From: Peribacillus loiseleuriae | Lineage (GTDB): Bacteria > Bacillota > Bacilli > Bacillales > DSM-1321 | Reading direction: 5' to 3' | Assembly (NCBI RefSeq): GCF_001183985.1 | Contig: NZ_LFZW01000001.1 | Span: 3,462,059 to 3,526,058, forward strand | DNA: 64,000 bases | Shown: piece after piece, positions 28,078-39,072 of the stretch | How the letters are laid out: each line of letters begins with the position of its first letter | Position numbering within the stretch: the stretch's first letter is position 1 | The notes under the pieces: model-generated | What the model was told of the DNA's origin: nothing | What the model saw: only the letters and a program-made list of their open reading frames with translations | The model's database searches: none | Made by a program: the position numbers and the translations under genes

Positions 28078-28794
28078 TTATCCGCCGCGTCGTTTCTCTT
28101 TTTCTGCTCGGTAAAACTCATGAAACATTTTCATCAACGCCCGCTTTTCGATTCGTGATACATAGCTTCTTGAAATATTCAGTTCTTTGGCAATTTCCCG
28201 CTGTGTCTTTTCCTTTTTTAAATCCAACCCAAACCGACCGACAATCACTTCTTTTTCACGTTCATCTAAAATATCGATATATTTTTTCACCTTTTCAATT
28301 TCCATATTCAACTGTATCGTATCGATGACATCTTCTGACTCAGACTTCAGTACATCAATTAAACTAATTTCATTTCCTTCTTTATCCTGGCCAATTGGAT
28401 CATGAAGCGATACATCTTTTTTCGTTTTCTTCGTAGCTCGTAAATGCATGAGTATTTCATTCTCAATACAACGTGCCGCATAAGTCGCAAGCTTCGTTCC
28501 TTTTCCATCTGAATAGCTTTCGATTGCTTTGATTAATCCAATCGTGCCGATGGAAATAAGGTCTTCCGTATCTTCACCCGTATTTTCAAATTTTTTGACA
28601 ATATGGGCGACGAGCCTTAAGTTATGCTCAATCAACATATTACGTGCCTGGGCGTCTCCCTCGGCCATAAGCTTTAAGTATTTGCGTTCATCACTCGCCG
28701 ATAACGGCTGAGGGAAAGCATTGTTCTTTACGTATGATACGAGCAAATAAAACTCTTTAACCATATAACCTAATGCAGTTAGGATATCCGGCAT
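28078..28794 (-). CDS. sigK: RNA polymerase sigma-K precursor, uninterrupted
   Basis: Late mother-cell sporulation sigma factor. The 238 residues start [20 protein letters not shown], a pro-sequence resembling that removed by SpoIVFB, with predicted cleavage between Ser20 and Tyr21 ([12 protein letters not shown] follows). Region 2 ([20 protein letters not shown]) and region 4 ([20 protein letters not shown]) are intact in one frame. In B. subtilis the gene is split by the skin element; here there is no insertion. GGAGGTGTGGAA precedes the ATG at 28794; the upstream open extension lacks a ribosome site. Confidence 0.96.
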   Translation of the reverse strand: MPDILTALGYMVKEFYLLVSYVKNNAFPQPLSASDERKYLKLMAEGDAQARNMLIEHNLRLVAHIVKKFENTGEDTEDLISIGTIGLIKAIESYSDGKGTKLATYAARCIENEILMHLRATKKTKKDVSLHDPIGQDKEGNEISLIDVLKSESEDVIDTIQLNMEIEKVKKYIDILDEREKEVIVGRFGLDLKKEKTQREIAKELNISRSYVSRIEKRALMKMFHEFYRAEKEKRRGG

Positions 28795-28852
28795 TTCCAC
28801 ACCTCCAGAGTTTCTCGTCATTCGCCTATATCTAATGATTATGCATGAAGGG

Positions 28853-28911
28853 ACGTCTTTGTGTCTGTACACTTTAATTTCACTTCTGTTACAGCCATAC
28901 TATGAGACGTC
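28853..28911 (-). promoter_or_regulatory. Inverted repeat upstream of sigK
   Basis: GGGACGTC (28852-28859) and GACGTCCC (28904-28911) flank about 44 bp in the sigK upstream region. They could be an operator or a leader hairpin. Sigma-E control with SpoIIID is known for B. subtilis sigK; I could not assign either box with confidence. Confidence 0.3.
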
Positions 28912-29005
28912 CCATCGTTTTCGATAATGGGCATCCCCCCATACATCTTGGCTTCATGAAGCATACAGTATAAAGGAAAATTCTATCCTAATTGGAGGTG
29001 ATCTT

Positions 29006-29179
29006 ATGGGGTATGGATTTCCAAGTGGCCCGTACAATTATGGTCCGTATCCTCCGTACGGACCTGGGTTTGGATGCGGAAGTGTAGGTCCAGCCTATGC
29101 GCTATTTATCGTTCTTTTGATTCTTCTCTTAATCTTTGGATTCTGGTGGTTTGTTAGTTGTGGACCTCTTGTCTGTTAA
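29006..29179 (+). CDS. YjcZ-like small sporulation protein
   Basis: A 57-residue protein with a Gly/Pro/Tyr-rich start (MGYGFPSGPYNYGPYPPYGP) and a hydrophobic C-terminal half (YALFIVLLILLLIFGFWWF) followed by two cysteines. This layout, Tyr/Gly tail plus ALFIVLLILL helix, is that of the YjcZ family of small sporulation or coat-associated proteins. GGAGGTGATCTT precedes the ATG. A perfect 36-bp palindromic terminator follows. It is divergent from sigK. Family assignment is by pattern only. Confidence 0.75.
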   Translation: MGYGFPSGPYNYGPYPPYGPGFGCGSVGPAYALFIVLLILLLIFGFWWFVSCGPLVC

Positions 29180-29182
29180 TGA

Positions 29183-29220
29183 AAAAGGAGCAAATGCATC
29201 GATGCATTTGCTCCTTTTCT
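29183..29220 (+). terminator. Terminator of the YjcZ-like gene
   Basis: AAAAGGAGCAAATGCATC and GATGCATTTGCTCCTTTT make a perfect 36-bp palindrome (29183-29218), directly after the stop codon. Confidence 0.85.
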
Positions 29221-29228
29221 TTAAAGTA

Positions 29229-29313
29229 AGGGTCAGACCTCCCATCTACTATCTATCGTTTGTGTGACATCTAAATAACACAATAAACGGGGATTAGTGT
29301 GAGATCAGACCCT
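29229..29313. repeat. Palindrome family A, copy 5
   Basis: AGGGTCAGACCTCCCATCTA at the left and GTGTGAGATCAGACCCTA at the right, with internal ATCGTTTGTGTGACAT and ACACAATAAACGG segments matching copy 2. It lies between the YjcZ-like gene and the convergent 27-residue microprotein. Confidence 0.75.
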
Positions 29314-29322
29314 ACAAGAATT

Positions 29323-29406
29323 TTAATCAGAGTCCACTGTTCCTTCTGTTGCAATTACAATCCCAATAACAGTTATGACTACTAGTATCATTATTGTCGA
29401 AAACAT
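29323..29406 (-). CDS. Putative 27-residue membrane microprotein
   Basis: MFSTIMILVVITVIGIVIAT, then EGTVDSD. One hydrophobic helix spans most of the peptide and the last residues are acidic. AAGGAGTGTATGCC precedes the ATG at good spacing, and a palindrome starts 10 bp beyond the stop. Too short for a homology judgement by eye; ribosome site and context are the only support. Confidence 0.45.
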   Translation of the reverse strand: MFSTIMILVVITVIGIVIATEGTVDSD

Positions 29407-29600
29407 GGCATACACTCCTTTTACCTGCCTCATTTAAAAGTACCATGTTTTCCTTTAGCAGAACGGTGACAATTATGAACAAATTTCATCTAAACGATGG
29501 CAAAATTGTGAATGGATTTTACATTCATTTGACTATTCGTTTGCTAAAAATGAATCCCAATTGTAAATCTCCTCGTTTTTTTAAGCACCTCATTATACAT

Positions 29601-31662
<2,062 letters not shown>

Positions 31663-31721
31663 TTTTTCTCCCCCTCCTATTATTTCTCATGTTTTTAGGA
31701 GTATTTCAGAATGTGAGAGTG

Positions 31722-31751
31722 CGTTGAACGAAACCATTCTTTCGTCCAACG
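31722..31751 (-). other. Hairpin between mtnN and mccA
   Basis: CGTTGAACGAAA (31722-31733) and TTTCGTCCAACG (31740-31751) pair with one mismatch around 6 nt. It could separate expression of mtnN and mccA or protect the mRNA. Confidence 0.4.
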
Positions 31752-31783
31752 AATCTCCACGTATCTAACTTAGGCTTTTTTAC

Positions 31784-32485
31784 TTAACTCTCTTTCAAGC
31801 GATCAATCATTTTGATAATCAGCTGTGATGAATGTAGTGCTGCCGTTTCTAGGTATTGTTCGAATGAAAGATTCGATTCTTTTCCGGCGATATCAGAAAG
31901 GGAACGGATAATCACAAATGGTGTGCCGAATTGATGAGCGACCTGAGCGATCGCGGCTGCTTCCATTTCAACTGCATATAGGTTCGTGAACTTGCCGCGA
32001 ACAAAGTCAACCCGAACAGGGTCGTTCATGAACGAGTCGCCCGTTACGATTAATCCTTTGCCAACTTGGATATCGGTAATTTCTTTCGCAGCCATTTCTG
32101 CAATGGCAAACAATTTTTCATTCGGGATGAACGCTGCTGGCAACTGTGGAACCTGACCATATTCATAGCCGAAAATCGTTACATCCACGTCATGATGGCG
32201 TACTTCAGTAGAAATCACAACGTCCCCGACATTTAATGATGGCTCATAACCACCTGCAGAACCTGTATTAATAACCGCATCCGGCTTGAATTTTTCTAAT
32301 AGAATCGCAGTAGACATGGCTGCATTTACTTTGCCGATTCCTGATTTCAGTAAAATGACCTCAACGCCGTTTAATGTGCCCGTATTAAATTCACAACCGG
32401 CAATCGTCATTTGTTCAAGGTTCTCTATTTTATCTCTTAGAATCGCTACTTCTTCTTCCATTGCTCCGATAATTGCTACTTTCAT
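31784..32485 (-). CDS. mtnN: 5'-methylthioadenosine/S-adenosylhomocysteine nucleosidase
   Basis: Hydrolyses MTA and SAH, releasing adenine and starting SAH recycling to homocysteine. The 233 residues show the [12 protein letters not shown] start, [45 protein letters not shown] and the catalytic Asp in RSLSDIAG. Length and motifs are standard. It sits between yrrT (14 bp upstream) and mccA, placing SAH recycling and cysteine formation in one operon. Confidence 0.96.
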   Translation of the reverse strand: MKVAIIGAMEEEVAILRDKIENLEQMTIAGCEFNTGTLNGVEVILLKSGIGKVNAAMSTAILLEKFKPDAVINTGSAGGYEPSLNVGDVVISTEVRHHDVDVTIFGYEYGQVPQLPAAFIPNEKLFAIAEMAAKEITDIQVGKGLIVTGDSFMNDPVRVDFVRGKFTNLYAVEMEAAAIAQVAHQFGTPFVIIRSLSDIAGKESNLSFEQYLETAALHSSQLIIKMIDRLKES

Positions 32486-32499
32486 TCCTGTACCTCTTT

Positions 32500-33138
32500 C
32501 TATAATTTTTCAGCCTCCATAATCCAGACAAACGAGTTGCACTTATCGAATGATACAGTAAAGCCATTTTCTTTTAATATATCTTCTAAAAACGGGATTG
32601 TTGTATAGTATTCAGTGGATAGATCGTTTGCTAAATTATGATACCCAGACGATTTTGCATCAAGTATGGCCTGTTTATGATGTTCCTTTGTAAGATACAT
32701 CGTATCCGCAAACACTATTTTACCACCAGTTTTTAATAATTGGCTATAGATTGCAATAGCTTTCGTCTTCTCGACATCATTTAAATGGTGGAACGCATAG
32801 GTGCTAATAATTGAATCCACATTCTCAAGCTTAGGAAACTCAAAAAAATCACCATCGACAATGTCGGTTCGATGTTGTAATTTTTCAAATGCCTTCTCTC
32901 TCATTGCAGGTGAAGGCTCCACAGCTGTTACCGTTAAACCAGCATTCAACAATTTTTCTGTCAAATTACCCGTTCCGATTCCGAATTCAATCGCGTGACC
33001 ATGTACTCTGCTTACTACACTATCTAAAATCCGCTCATAGTTCAGAAACACTTCACGGTACTCTAAATTATGACCATCTACAGTATCATCATAAGATTTC
33101 GACCATTCTTCAAAAAGCTCGATAAATTCTCTTCCCAT
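32500..33138 (-). CDS. yrrT: Class I SAM methyltransferase YrrT
   Basis: A 212-residue methyltransferase beginning [20 protein letters not shown], with motif [13 protein letters not shown] (49-60) and [14 protein letters not shown]. The substrate is not established; in B. subtilis the gene heads the CymR-controlled methionine-to-cysteine operon. The ATG at 33138 follows AAAGGTGATAAAA; the open frame upstream lacks a ribosome site. In the upstream region, TCATAGGAATAATTAA (about 33158-33175, minus) loosely resembles a CymR site, which is inference only. Confidence 0.92.
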   Translation of the reverse strand: MGREFIELFEEWSKSYDDTVDGHNLEYREVFLNYERILDSVVSRVHGHAIEFGIGTGNLTEKLLNAGLTVTAVEPSPAMREKAFEKLQHRTDIVDGDFFEFPKLENVDSIISTYAFHHLNDVEKTKAIAIYSQLLKTGGKIVFADTMYLTKEHHKQAILDAKSSGYHNLANDLSTEYYTTIPFLEDILKENGFTVSFDKCNSFVWIMEAEKL

Positions 33139-33310
33139 TTTTATCACCTTTTTATATTTAATTATTCCTATGAGCATAGTATGTTTTTGTTTTAAATCTG
33201 TTCTTAATCTACCATATCTTCTCCTTTCCTTCAACTATTAGTTTTCCCTGCGAATTAGGCTTTAAACGTGATAAAATAGCTCTATAACCTAAGTATATGG
33301 AGGCATGACC

Positions 33311-33523
33311 ATGAATTTTCAGCTAGATTTAATCCAAGACAAAGTGGAATTCTTTGAAGCAGACACCATTAGAAATCTCGAAAAGCAAATACAAACACAA
33401 ATCGAGATAAACAAAGCCATTCTCCTTGAAGTACAGTCCGTTTCTCACCAAATGCATGTGGAAGAAGGACATCGATTTTACAGTGCTGTCGTGCATTTTA
33501 AGATGAAAAATAATAAATTTTAA
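33311..33523 (+). CDS. yrzA: YrzA family protein (DUF2536)
   Basis: A 70-residue protein beginning MNFQLDLIQDKVEFFEADTI with HQMHVEEGHRFYSAVVHFK near the end, matching B. subtilis YrzA by eye. The function is unknown. The ATG at 33311 lies 7 nt after GGAGG; an ATG two codons upstream is too close. It is divergent from yrrT and convergent with yrrS. Confidence 0.85.
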   Translation: MNFQLDLIQDKVEFFEADTIRNLEKQIQTQIEINKAILLEVQSVSHQMHVEEGHRFYSAVVHFKMKNNKF

Positions 33524-33530
33524 TTTATAA

Positions 33531-33615
33531 AAAAAGGTCTGCCCTCGCAACTACAAGTAAAATAAGTGTTTATAACACATTACTACTGTAGTGTACGAGG
33601 TCAGATCCACTTTTA
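33531..33615. repeat. Palindrome family A, copy 6
   Basis: AAAAAGGTCTGCCCTCGCAACTAC at the left (in two blocks) and GTAGTGTACGAGGTCAGATCCACTTTT-like right end. Inner arms ACTACAAGTAA..TTACTACTGTAGT extend the palindrome. It lies between convergent yrzA and yrrS. Confidence 0.65.
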
Positions 33616-33640
33616 GGCATCCTCTTTGCTTTTTGTTAAA

Positions 33641-34303
33641 TCACTTTTTTTCCACTTTCACTGGTTTCCAGCCCGAGCCTTCCACCCACTCGATGTTGAC
33701 GCTGTAAACTTGCTTTGTATCCTTCGCCGAAACGGTTCCAACAGCTTTACCAGGCGCTCCGCCATTTCCCAGCCACAAGACTGTCATATTATCTGTAGAG
33801 ATACCAGCTCCTTGCGCAACGGCATTTTCCATTTCTGTCCAGTTATTGGATCCTTTATCGAAATTTGTTACTTCGGCATTGGAAGATTGCGTAGTTCCCA
33901 CCGAATCTGCTGAGTCACTTGTATTGGTATTCACGTCATTTTCGTCTTCAGATTCCAAATTGACCGTTGAATCATCTTGACCAGTCTCTTCAATTCCCGA
34001 ATCAGCATTTTTTTCGCCATTTTCTTCGGTATTAGAATCATCATTTGCCGAAGATGAATCTTTATCCTCAGCTTTGCTCGTCCCTGTATCTCCTTTATCC
34101 GTTGGCTGAGTAGAAGCTTCCTTTGCTGGAGTCGTTGACGCTTGTTTCGTTTCGTCTTTACTAAATAAAATCGATCCGCCGACAATCAGAATTAACACGA
34201 TCACAACAGTTATGGAAATATTATATATACGATTTGTTTTTCTCTGTTTGTCTTTGGTTGATGAACGTGCACCCGTATGAAAAGGTCCAGAATTTTTTTT
34301 CAA
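33641..34303 (-). CDS. yrrS: YrrS family membrane protein (DUF1510)
   Basis: A 220-residue membrane-anchored protein. One transmembrane helix (28-47, YNISITVVIVLILIVGGSIL) follows a basic tail; residues 50-145 are a low-complexity linker rich in Ser, Thr, Asp, Glu and Asn; the C-terminal domain (about 145-220, NNWTEMENAVAQGAGI...VYSVNIEWVEGSGWKPVKVE) is the conserved DUF1510 part and should be extracytoplasmic. It follows pbpI by 82 bp, the B. subtilis order, where the pair is expressed in the forespore. Confidence 0.9.
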   Translation of the reverse strand: MKKNSGPFHTGARSSTKDKQRKTNRIYNISITVVIVLILIVGGSILFSKDETKQASTTPAKEASTQPTDKGDTGTSKAEDKDSSSANDDSNTEENGEKNADSGIEETGQDDSTVNLESEDENDVNTNTSDSADSVGTTQSSNAEVTNFDKGSNNWTEMENAVAQGAGISTDNMTVLWLGNGGAPGKAVGTVSAKDTKQVYSVNIEWVEGSGWKPVKVEKK

Positions 34304-34385
34304 TGTACTTCCCCCTCATTATTCAATACAAGGTCTATTTTAACACGTTCACGTATCAGTTTGAAGAGAATACTATCCCAAACTT

Positions 34386-36149
34386 TTATCCTTCTTTCAA
34401 ACTATTTTCATGATTAACCGCATAAATCGCTTTGACCATTTCTGCAAAAACAGCTGCCATCCCACTCGTATTCTCCGTTGTATCTAAGTTAACAGCTACT
34501 AACGCATATTTCGGATTTTCATAGGGAAAGTAGCCAGCGAACCATTTGTTCAGCTTTCCTTCCTGGATTTTAGTCTGGGCTGTCCCTGATTTTCCTGCCA
34601 CAGTATAAGGCAACTCCTTCAATAAAGCGCCGGTACCCTTTGGCTCATTCACCACACCTCTTAATAATTCTTGAAGCTTCATTGCTGTATATGGAGAGAT
34701 TTTATTTTGATCCATTTCTTTTTTTGGAAAATCAATCGCAGATGTCCCATTGCTAAACTCGACCTTTTGTACCGCCTTCACCATTTGTTTTTCGCCGCCA
34801 CGGGCAATCGTCGCCATCATATTGGCGACAGCAAGCGGAGTCACCTGAACATTTAATTGACCAATCGCTGTTTTGGCGACCATCTTCGGATCGTTCTTCA
34901 ATTCATTCTGATTCTTCCAGATGGTTCCTGCTTGCTCGCCATACAGTTGTTTAAAAGCTGAATGATATAAATCACCTTGCCAACCAGAATACTTAGTGAT
35001 CGCGAGTTTATCAGCATAAGTTTCAAAGAAATTAGCATCTTTTTTAGCTATTTCCTGGGACACTTCTGCAAATGCCCGGTTACAGCTTTGCGCAAAGCTG
35101 CTTTGAAAGTTTAACATCCCGAGCGGTCTTTGTTTTTCTTCCTTACCATCAATCGTTTTATTACAGTCAAACATTCGAGTCGGTGGCGCTGTTTCATAAT
35201 CAATCGCTGCTGCAGCTACAACCGTCTTAAAAACTGAACCCGGCACATGTTGGGTGAGCATATTGTTGATTGCTCCTTCTCCATTCGGATGTTGCTTATC
35301 TAAGACAGGGCGAGAAACGCTTGCTAAGATTTCACTTTTCTCAATATCGAGTAAAATAAGTCCCCCCTTTTTAATTTGAAATTTATCTACGATTTTTTCT
35401 GCGGTTTCTTGAATTTCTTTATCTAGTGTTGTAATAACTTTTACAGGGTAAAGCGGATTGGCAGGTTCCACATATTTCACATCAACCCCAAACATTGGCC
35501 CTCCATTCGCATCAACATGAAACACAAGTTTAGACTCACCACTTGATACGAGAAACTCATCAAAAGTACGCTGTAACCCTTTATCCCCCACTCTTGTGTC
35601 AGGCGCAAGCTCAAGCTCAGGGTATCTTTCTTTCGGTAATGAAGAGTATTTCACCGTCAAACCAAGCAACTGGCTAGCTTGCATGCTTACAGAATTGAAT
35701 TTCTGCTTCACAGCAAATACACCTGGTATTTTTAAGTTATTAATTGATTTCGACTGATACCCGCTTAATTCAAGCGGCTGATTACCGCCAAAAGCAAATG
35801 GTTTCTTTTCATTCAGAATTTCCGCTCGTAACTGATCTTCTCGAATCCCAAGAATTGATGCAACTTGGTCTGCAGGCCACTCCATCTTTTTTAAAAATGG
35901 AAATAAGACAAGCACTTGTTTCTCTTCATGGGTTAAAGGCTCACCATCCCGGTCATAAAACTTGCCGCGCCCATCGTCAACAGTTAATACTTGTGATCTC
36001 TGCTTCACACTCGCTTCGATTAAGTTTATATTACGTTTCGAAAACGACTCGGTGTTCCATAACTGAATGTCGACTAATCTCCCTATCAAAACGATTAACA
36101 GCACCATAATAAACGCACCTAGCCATTTTATTCGTCGTATTTTCATCAT
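34386..36149 (-). CDS. pbpI: Class B penicillin-binding protein PbpI
   Basis: Peptidoglycan transpeptidase anchored by one N-terminal transmembrane helix (about 11-30). The 587 residues contain the PBP dimerisation region and the transpeptidase domain with the serine motif PGSVFK (about 301-306), the SCN motif (about 355) and KSGTAQ (about 520). This is a complete active-site set. GAGGTG lies 4 nt before the first ATG and 7 nt before the second; either may be used. Paired with yrrS as in B. subtilis, where sigma-F transcribes it; no firm sigma-F promoter was identified. Confidence 0.94.
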   Translation of the reverse strand: MMKIRRIKWLGAFIMVLLIVLIGRLVDIQLWNTESFSKRNINLIEASVKQRSQVLTVDDGRGKFYDRDGEPLTHEEKQVLVLFPFLKKMEWPADQVASILGIREDQLRAEILNEKKPFAFGGNQPLELSGYQSKSINNLKIPGVFAVKQKFNSVSMQASQLLGLTVKYSSLPKERYPELELAPDTRVGDKGLQRTFDEFLVSSGESKLVFHVDANGGPMFGVDVKYVEPANPLYPVKVITTLDKEIQETAEKIVDKFQIKKGGLILLDIEKSEILASVSRPVLDKQHPNGEGAINNMLTQHVPGSVFKTVVAAAAIDYETAPPTRMFDCNKTIDGKEEKQRPLGMLNFQSSFAQSCNRAFAEVSQEIAKKDANFFETYADKLAITKYSGWQGDLYHSAFKQLYGEQAGTIWKNQNELKNDPKMVAKTAIGQLNVQVTPLAVANMMATIARGGEKQMVKAVQKVEFSNGTSAIDFPKKEMDQNKISPYTAMKLQELLRGVVNEPKGTGALLKELPYTVAGKSGTAQTKIQEGKLNKWFAGYFPYENPKYALVAVNLDTTENTSGMAAVFAEMVKAIYAVNHENSLKEG

Positions 36150-36263
36150 TTAACACCTCATCCCTATTTTGGACGAGGTCTCCATTTTTCAAACAATTAT
36201 ACATGCTTTAATTCTGGTGTTTATGATACAGTAGGAGTAGAAAATTTCCCAGGGGGCAAATGG

Positions 36264-36779
36264 ATGAGAAAATTGATATTGGCCGATGCGGTTAAGCTGA
36301 AAAGTGTCCTATCAAAGCGCATTCAGGAATTAGAAGCAGAAATGGACCTACTTGCGTTTGTCGAAATCGAAAAAGGGTCAGAGATACCAAATCAGGTACG
36401 TAATCTCGCTGCAGTGGAAAAAGAGCTTGAAGAGGTTCGCAGTGATTTTCGCTTACTTGATAAGTTAATGTACAAAGCGAACTATGAAAATGAAGTTTCC
36501 TTTGAAGAGCAATCTTTAGCGATTGTAGAAGCGATAGAGCTCGCCACCCAGCTACGTGCACGTGCACGTAAATATAAACAATACGGCATCTCTGCTAAAG
36601 AAGAGATGATTCATTCCTATAGCGAAGCCATCACTTTAGTCAGGGTTGCAACATTTGATCCGGAAGTTTACCGTATAAAGGGTATTGAAACAGAAAGACA
36701 AGCAAACCGACTTTCGAATCTAATCAATGCGAAAAACTATCAAATAGAACTTGATTTTGATAGCGATAAATATTTTTAA
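36264..36779 (+). CDS. Unrecognised helical protein, 171 residues
   Basis: An all-helical protein with an N-terminal coiled-coil region (residues 10-70, KLKSVLSKRIQELEAEMDLL and similar), an Arg/Lys-rich helix (RARARKYKQYG, about 97-107) and a C-terminal SNLINAKNYQIELDFDSD. The order of segments loosely resembles DIP1984-type proteins (a paired-helix family ending with a dipeptide-rich strand), but I would not assign it. It is divergent from pbpI by 114 bp. A CCTTGAAG/CTTCAAGG hairpin lies directly after the stop. Confidence 0.65.
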   Translation: MRKLILADAVKLKSVLSKRIQELEAEMDLLAFVEIEKGSEIPNQVRNLAAVEKELEEVRSDFRLLDKLMYKANYENEVSFEEQSLAIVEAIELATQLRARARKYKQYGISAKEEMIHSYSEAITLVRVATFDPEVYRIKGIETERQANRLSNLINAKNYQIELDFDSDKYF

Positions 36780-37070
36780 GCCTTGAAGTGGTGAGACTCC
36801 GCTTCAAGGTGCAGAAGGAGACTCTTAATTTGTGGTGGCATATGTCACGTGGAAAATGGCTAAACCAATGACCTATTCCCCATTCCATCTTTACCCTTAA
36901 CCAATCACCACCTATTGCAATGGATCTTAGAATCTTAGTTTTATATCCTTCTCCTTCTGTATTCCCCCAGGCCATATATTGGACTGGGGGATTTTAAATT
37001 GGCGGATATATCCAGGGAGTGACGCATATATCCACTCGTAGTTAACGGATCCGATTCCCAAATTCCAAGC
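36780..37070. other. Intergenic stretch with two hairpins
   Basis: CCTTGAAG (36781-36788) with CTTCAAGG (36802-36809), and ATTCCCCCAG (36961-36970) with CTGGGGGAT (36984-36992). The first ends the upstream gene but has no T run; the second is followed by TTTT. Nothing else seen. Confidence 0.45.
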
Positions 37071-37121
37071 AAAAAGGGTCAAACCCCGCTACTGTATAGT
37101 GTACGAGGCCTGACCCTTTTT
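37071..37121. repeat. Palindrome family A, copy 7 (short)
   Basis: AAAAAGGGTCAAACCCCGCTAC at the left (split here) and GTACGAGGCCTGACCCTTTTT at the right, only 51 bp long. It appears to be a deletion form. It lies between convergent genes ahead of the greA stop. Confidence 0.75.
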
Positions 37122-37136
37122 AAAGCGGTTATGCAA

Positions 37137-37613
37137 TTATTTAACGCTAATGATTTTCACAGATATGTCGCCGCCTGGTGTGTTAACGGTTACGGTTTCA
37201 CCAAATTTTTTACCAATTAAGCTTTTGGCGATCGGCGAATCATTTGAGATTTTACCTTCAAACGGATCTGCTTCGGCACTTCCTACGATCGAATACGTTT
37301 CTTCATCACCATCTGGAAGCTCAACGAATGTTACTGTTTTACCTAAACCAACGGTATCTGAATTTGTACTATCTTCAACGATGATTTTCGCATTGCGAAT
37401 CATATTTTCAAGCGTGGTAATTTTCCCTTCAACAAATGCTTGTTCTTCTTTCGCAGAATCGTACTCAGAGTTCTCAGAAAGGTCACCGAAGCTACGGGCG
37501 ATTTTAATTCTTTCGACCACTTCTTTACGCTTTACCGCTTTCAAATATTCAAGTTCTTGCTCTAATTTCTCTTTACCTTCTTTTGTCATGGGAAATACTT
37601 TTTCAACTGCCAA
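37137..37613 (-). CDS. greA: Transcription elongation factor GreA
   Basis: Stimulates transcript cleavage by backtracked RNA polymerase. The 158-residue protein has the N-terminal coiled coil ([20 protein letters not shown]; then [20 protein letters not shown] with the acidic tip Asp/Glu) and the C-terminal FKBP-like domain ([20 protein letters not shown]). The TTG at 37613 begins [14 protein letters not shown] as in homologs and lies 8 nt after AAGGAG. It is followed by palindrome copy 7 and preceded by copy 8. Confidence 0.95.
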   Translation of the reverse strand: MAVEKVFPMTKEGKEKLEQELEYLKAVKRKEVVERIKIARSFGDLSENSEYDSAKEEQAFVEGKITTLENMIRNAKIIVEDSTNSDTVGLGKTVTFVELPDGDEETYSIVGSAEADPFEGKISNDSPIAKSLIGKKFGETVTVNTPGGDISVKIISVK

Positions 37614-37751
37614 AACCTTCACTCCTTCAAAATTCTTCACGATGCGAAAAGCATAGTGACCGTTTATGTAGTATCTAGCGATCTACACTTTTCTAGCTGT
37701 AACGCTCATCTGGCGAAAATAAAATAAAAACAAGCAACAATATATAAGCGG

Positions 37752-37857
37752 GGCTGCCCCAAAAGGGTCTGACCTCACACTCTATACATCGTTTAATATG
37801 CTATCGTCTTAAACAATATATAATTGATGTGGGGTCTGACCCTTTTATGGGACAGCC
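37752..37857. repeat. Palindrome family A, copy 8, nested in a second hairpin
   Basis: The core (37761-37846) starts AAAAGGGTCTGACCTCACAC and ends GGGGTCTGACCCTTTT. It is enclosed by GGCTGCCCC (37752-37760) and GGGACAGCC (37849-37857), the same arms as the yrzB terminator at 41321-41345, whose loop is only ATAAC. The simplest reading is insertion of family A into the loop of a GGCTGCCCC hairpin. It lies between greA and udk. Confidence 0.75.
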
Positions 37858-37990
37858 GCTTTGTACGTATTTTATTTTTCGTCCAATTTCGCCAGTTGTA
37901 TAAAAGTTTAGACTTTGTTTAGTCCCTTTTTAACGTAAGTCTAAACCATGTAAGAAATAATTGCTTCTTATCTTTATCTATGCCATGTTA

Positions 37991-38626
37991 TTACAAAAAT
38001 GACTTTTGTTCAAGGATTGTTTGTATTTTTGTTACCATTAAATCGATTGCTACATAATTATGGCCACCTTCAGGAATGATAATATCCGCATATCGCTTCG
38101 TTGGCTCAATGAATTGGTTGTGCATCGGACGGACCACATTAATGTATTGATCGATTACTGAATTCAATGAACGGCCTCGCTCTTCGATGTCGCGGGACAT
38201 TCTACGAAGAATTCGTAAATCAGCATCTGTATCCACAAATAGCTTCATATCCATTAAATTTCGTAAACGCTCATCTTCAAGAATCAGAATGCCTTCCAAA
38301 ATAATCACATCTTTCGGCTCAACCTGGATGATTTCTTCAGAGCGAGTATGAATACTGTAATCATACACTGGTTTCTCGATCGATTCATAATCCAAAAGCT
38401 TGTGTATATGCTCAATTAGCAAATCATTATCAAATGCAAACGGATGATCATAATTCGTTTTTAACCGTTCTTCAAAAGGGAGATTCGTTTGATCCTTATA
38501 ATAATAATCTTGTTCTAGCATTAAGATGGAATGTCCTTTGAAGCTTTCATAAATCGCGCGTGTTACGCTCGTTTTTCCTGAACCTGAACCGCCGGCTACT
38601 CCGATTACAACTGGTTTCTTTTCCAT
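37991..38626 (-). CDS. udk: Uridine kinase
   Basis: Phosphorylates uridine and cytidine in pyrimidine salvage. The 211 residues carry the P-loop GGSGSGKTS (12-20), [20 protein letters not shown] and the lid region [21 protein letters not shown]. Length is standard. In B. subtilis two U32-peptidase genes lie directly upstream of udk; here a 446-bp non-coding gap takes their place. GAGGGGAACTAACGGAC precedes the ATG. Confidence 0.96.
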   Translation of the reverse strand: MEKKPVVIGVAGGSGSGKTSVTRAIYESFKGHSILMLEQDYYYKDQTNLPFEERLKTNYDHPFAFDNDLLIEHIHKLLDYESIEKPVYDYSIHTRSEEIIQVEPKDVIILEGILILEDERLRNLMDMKLFVDTDADLRILRRMSRDIEERGRSLNSVIDQYINVVRPMHNQFIEPTKRYADIIIPEGGHNYVAIDLMVTKIQTILEQKSFL

Positions 38627-39072
38627 GTCCGTTAGTTCCCCTCTCGCATCATGTTGTTGGCAAATCAGGTTTATCCTTATTTCTTCGGATAATTTTTTAG
38701 ATGATGATTGCTAGCACCCAAGTTCATTTCTTTTCCGTCTCACACGGTTGTGGGAAAATCTAAGATTTCTGAACTAAGAAATTCGCCTTAGTCTCCCAGT
38801 TCAAAAGAATAAGGCTGCCCATCGTTTCCATTCCTGTATATGCTTTATCACCTGAGAACTAACCCGGCGAACTAAAGGAAGCTCGTCTTTTCGCTATGTT
38901 TCCCGAACAATCGCTACTTATACGTTTTGAATACTTCCTATTTTCCGTATTAAGGTCCGTATATTATCCCGAGTTCACCGAGCCATTCTTATTGACTGTT
39001 AAAGAGTCATTTATCCAAACTAAGATTGAATATGTTCCACTTTTGTCAGTGTGACAAGAAGTTCTGATTTCT
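38627..39072. other. Gap between yrrM and udk, no gene
   Basis: 446 bp without a credible open frame. In B. subtilis this interval holds yrrN and yrrO (U32 peptidase family). I see no recognisable remnant. Short self-complementary blocks (AAATCTAAGATTTC, 38757-38770) occur but no clear terminator. Confidence 0.5.

Noticed and set aside
28078-28794. Possible intervening element in sigK
   Set aside because: The reading frame is continuous from pro-sequence to region 4.
36724-36975. Minus-strand frame overlapping the 171-residue gene end
   Set aside because: No ribosome site and overlaps two hairpins.
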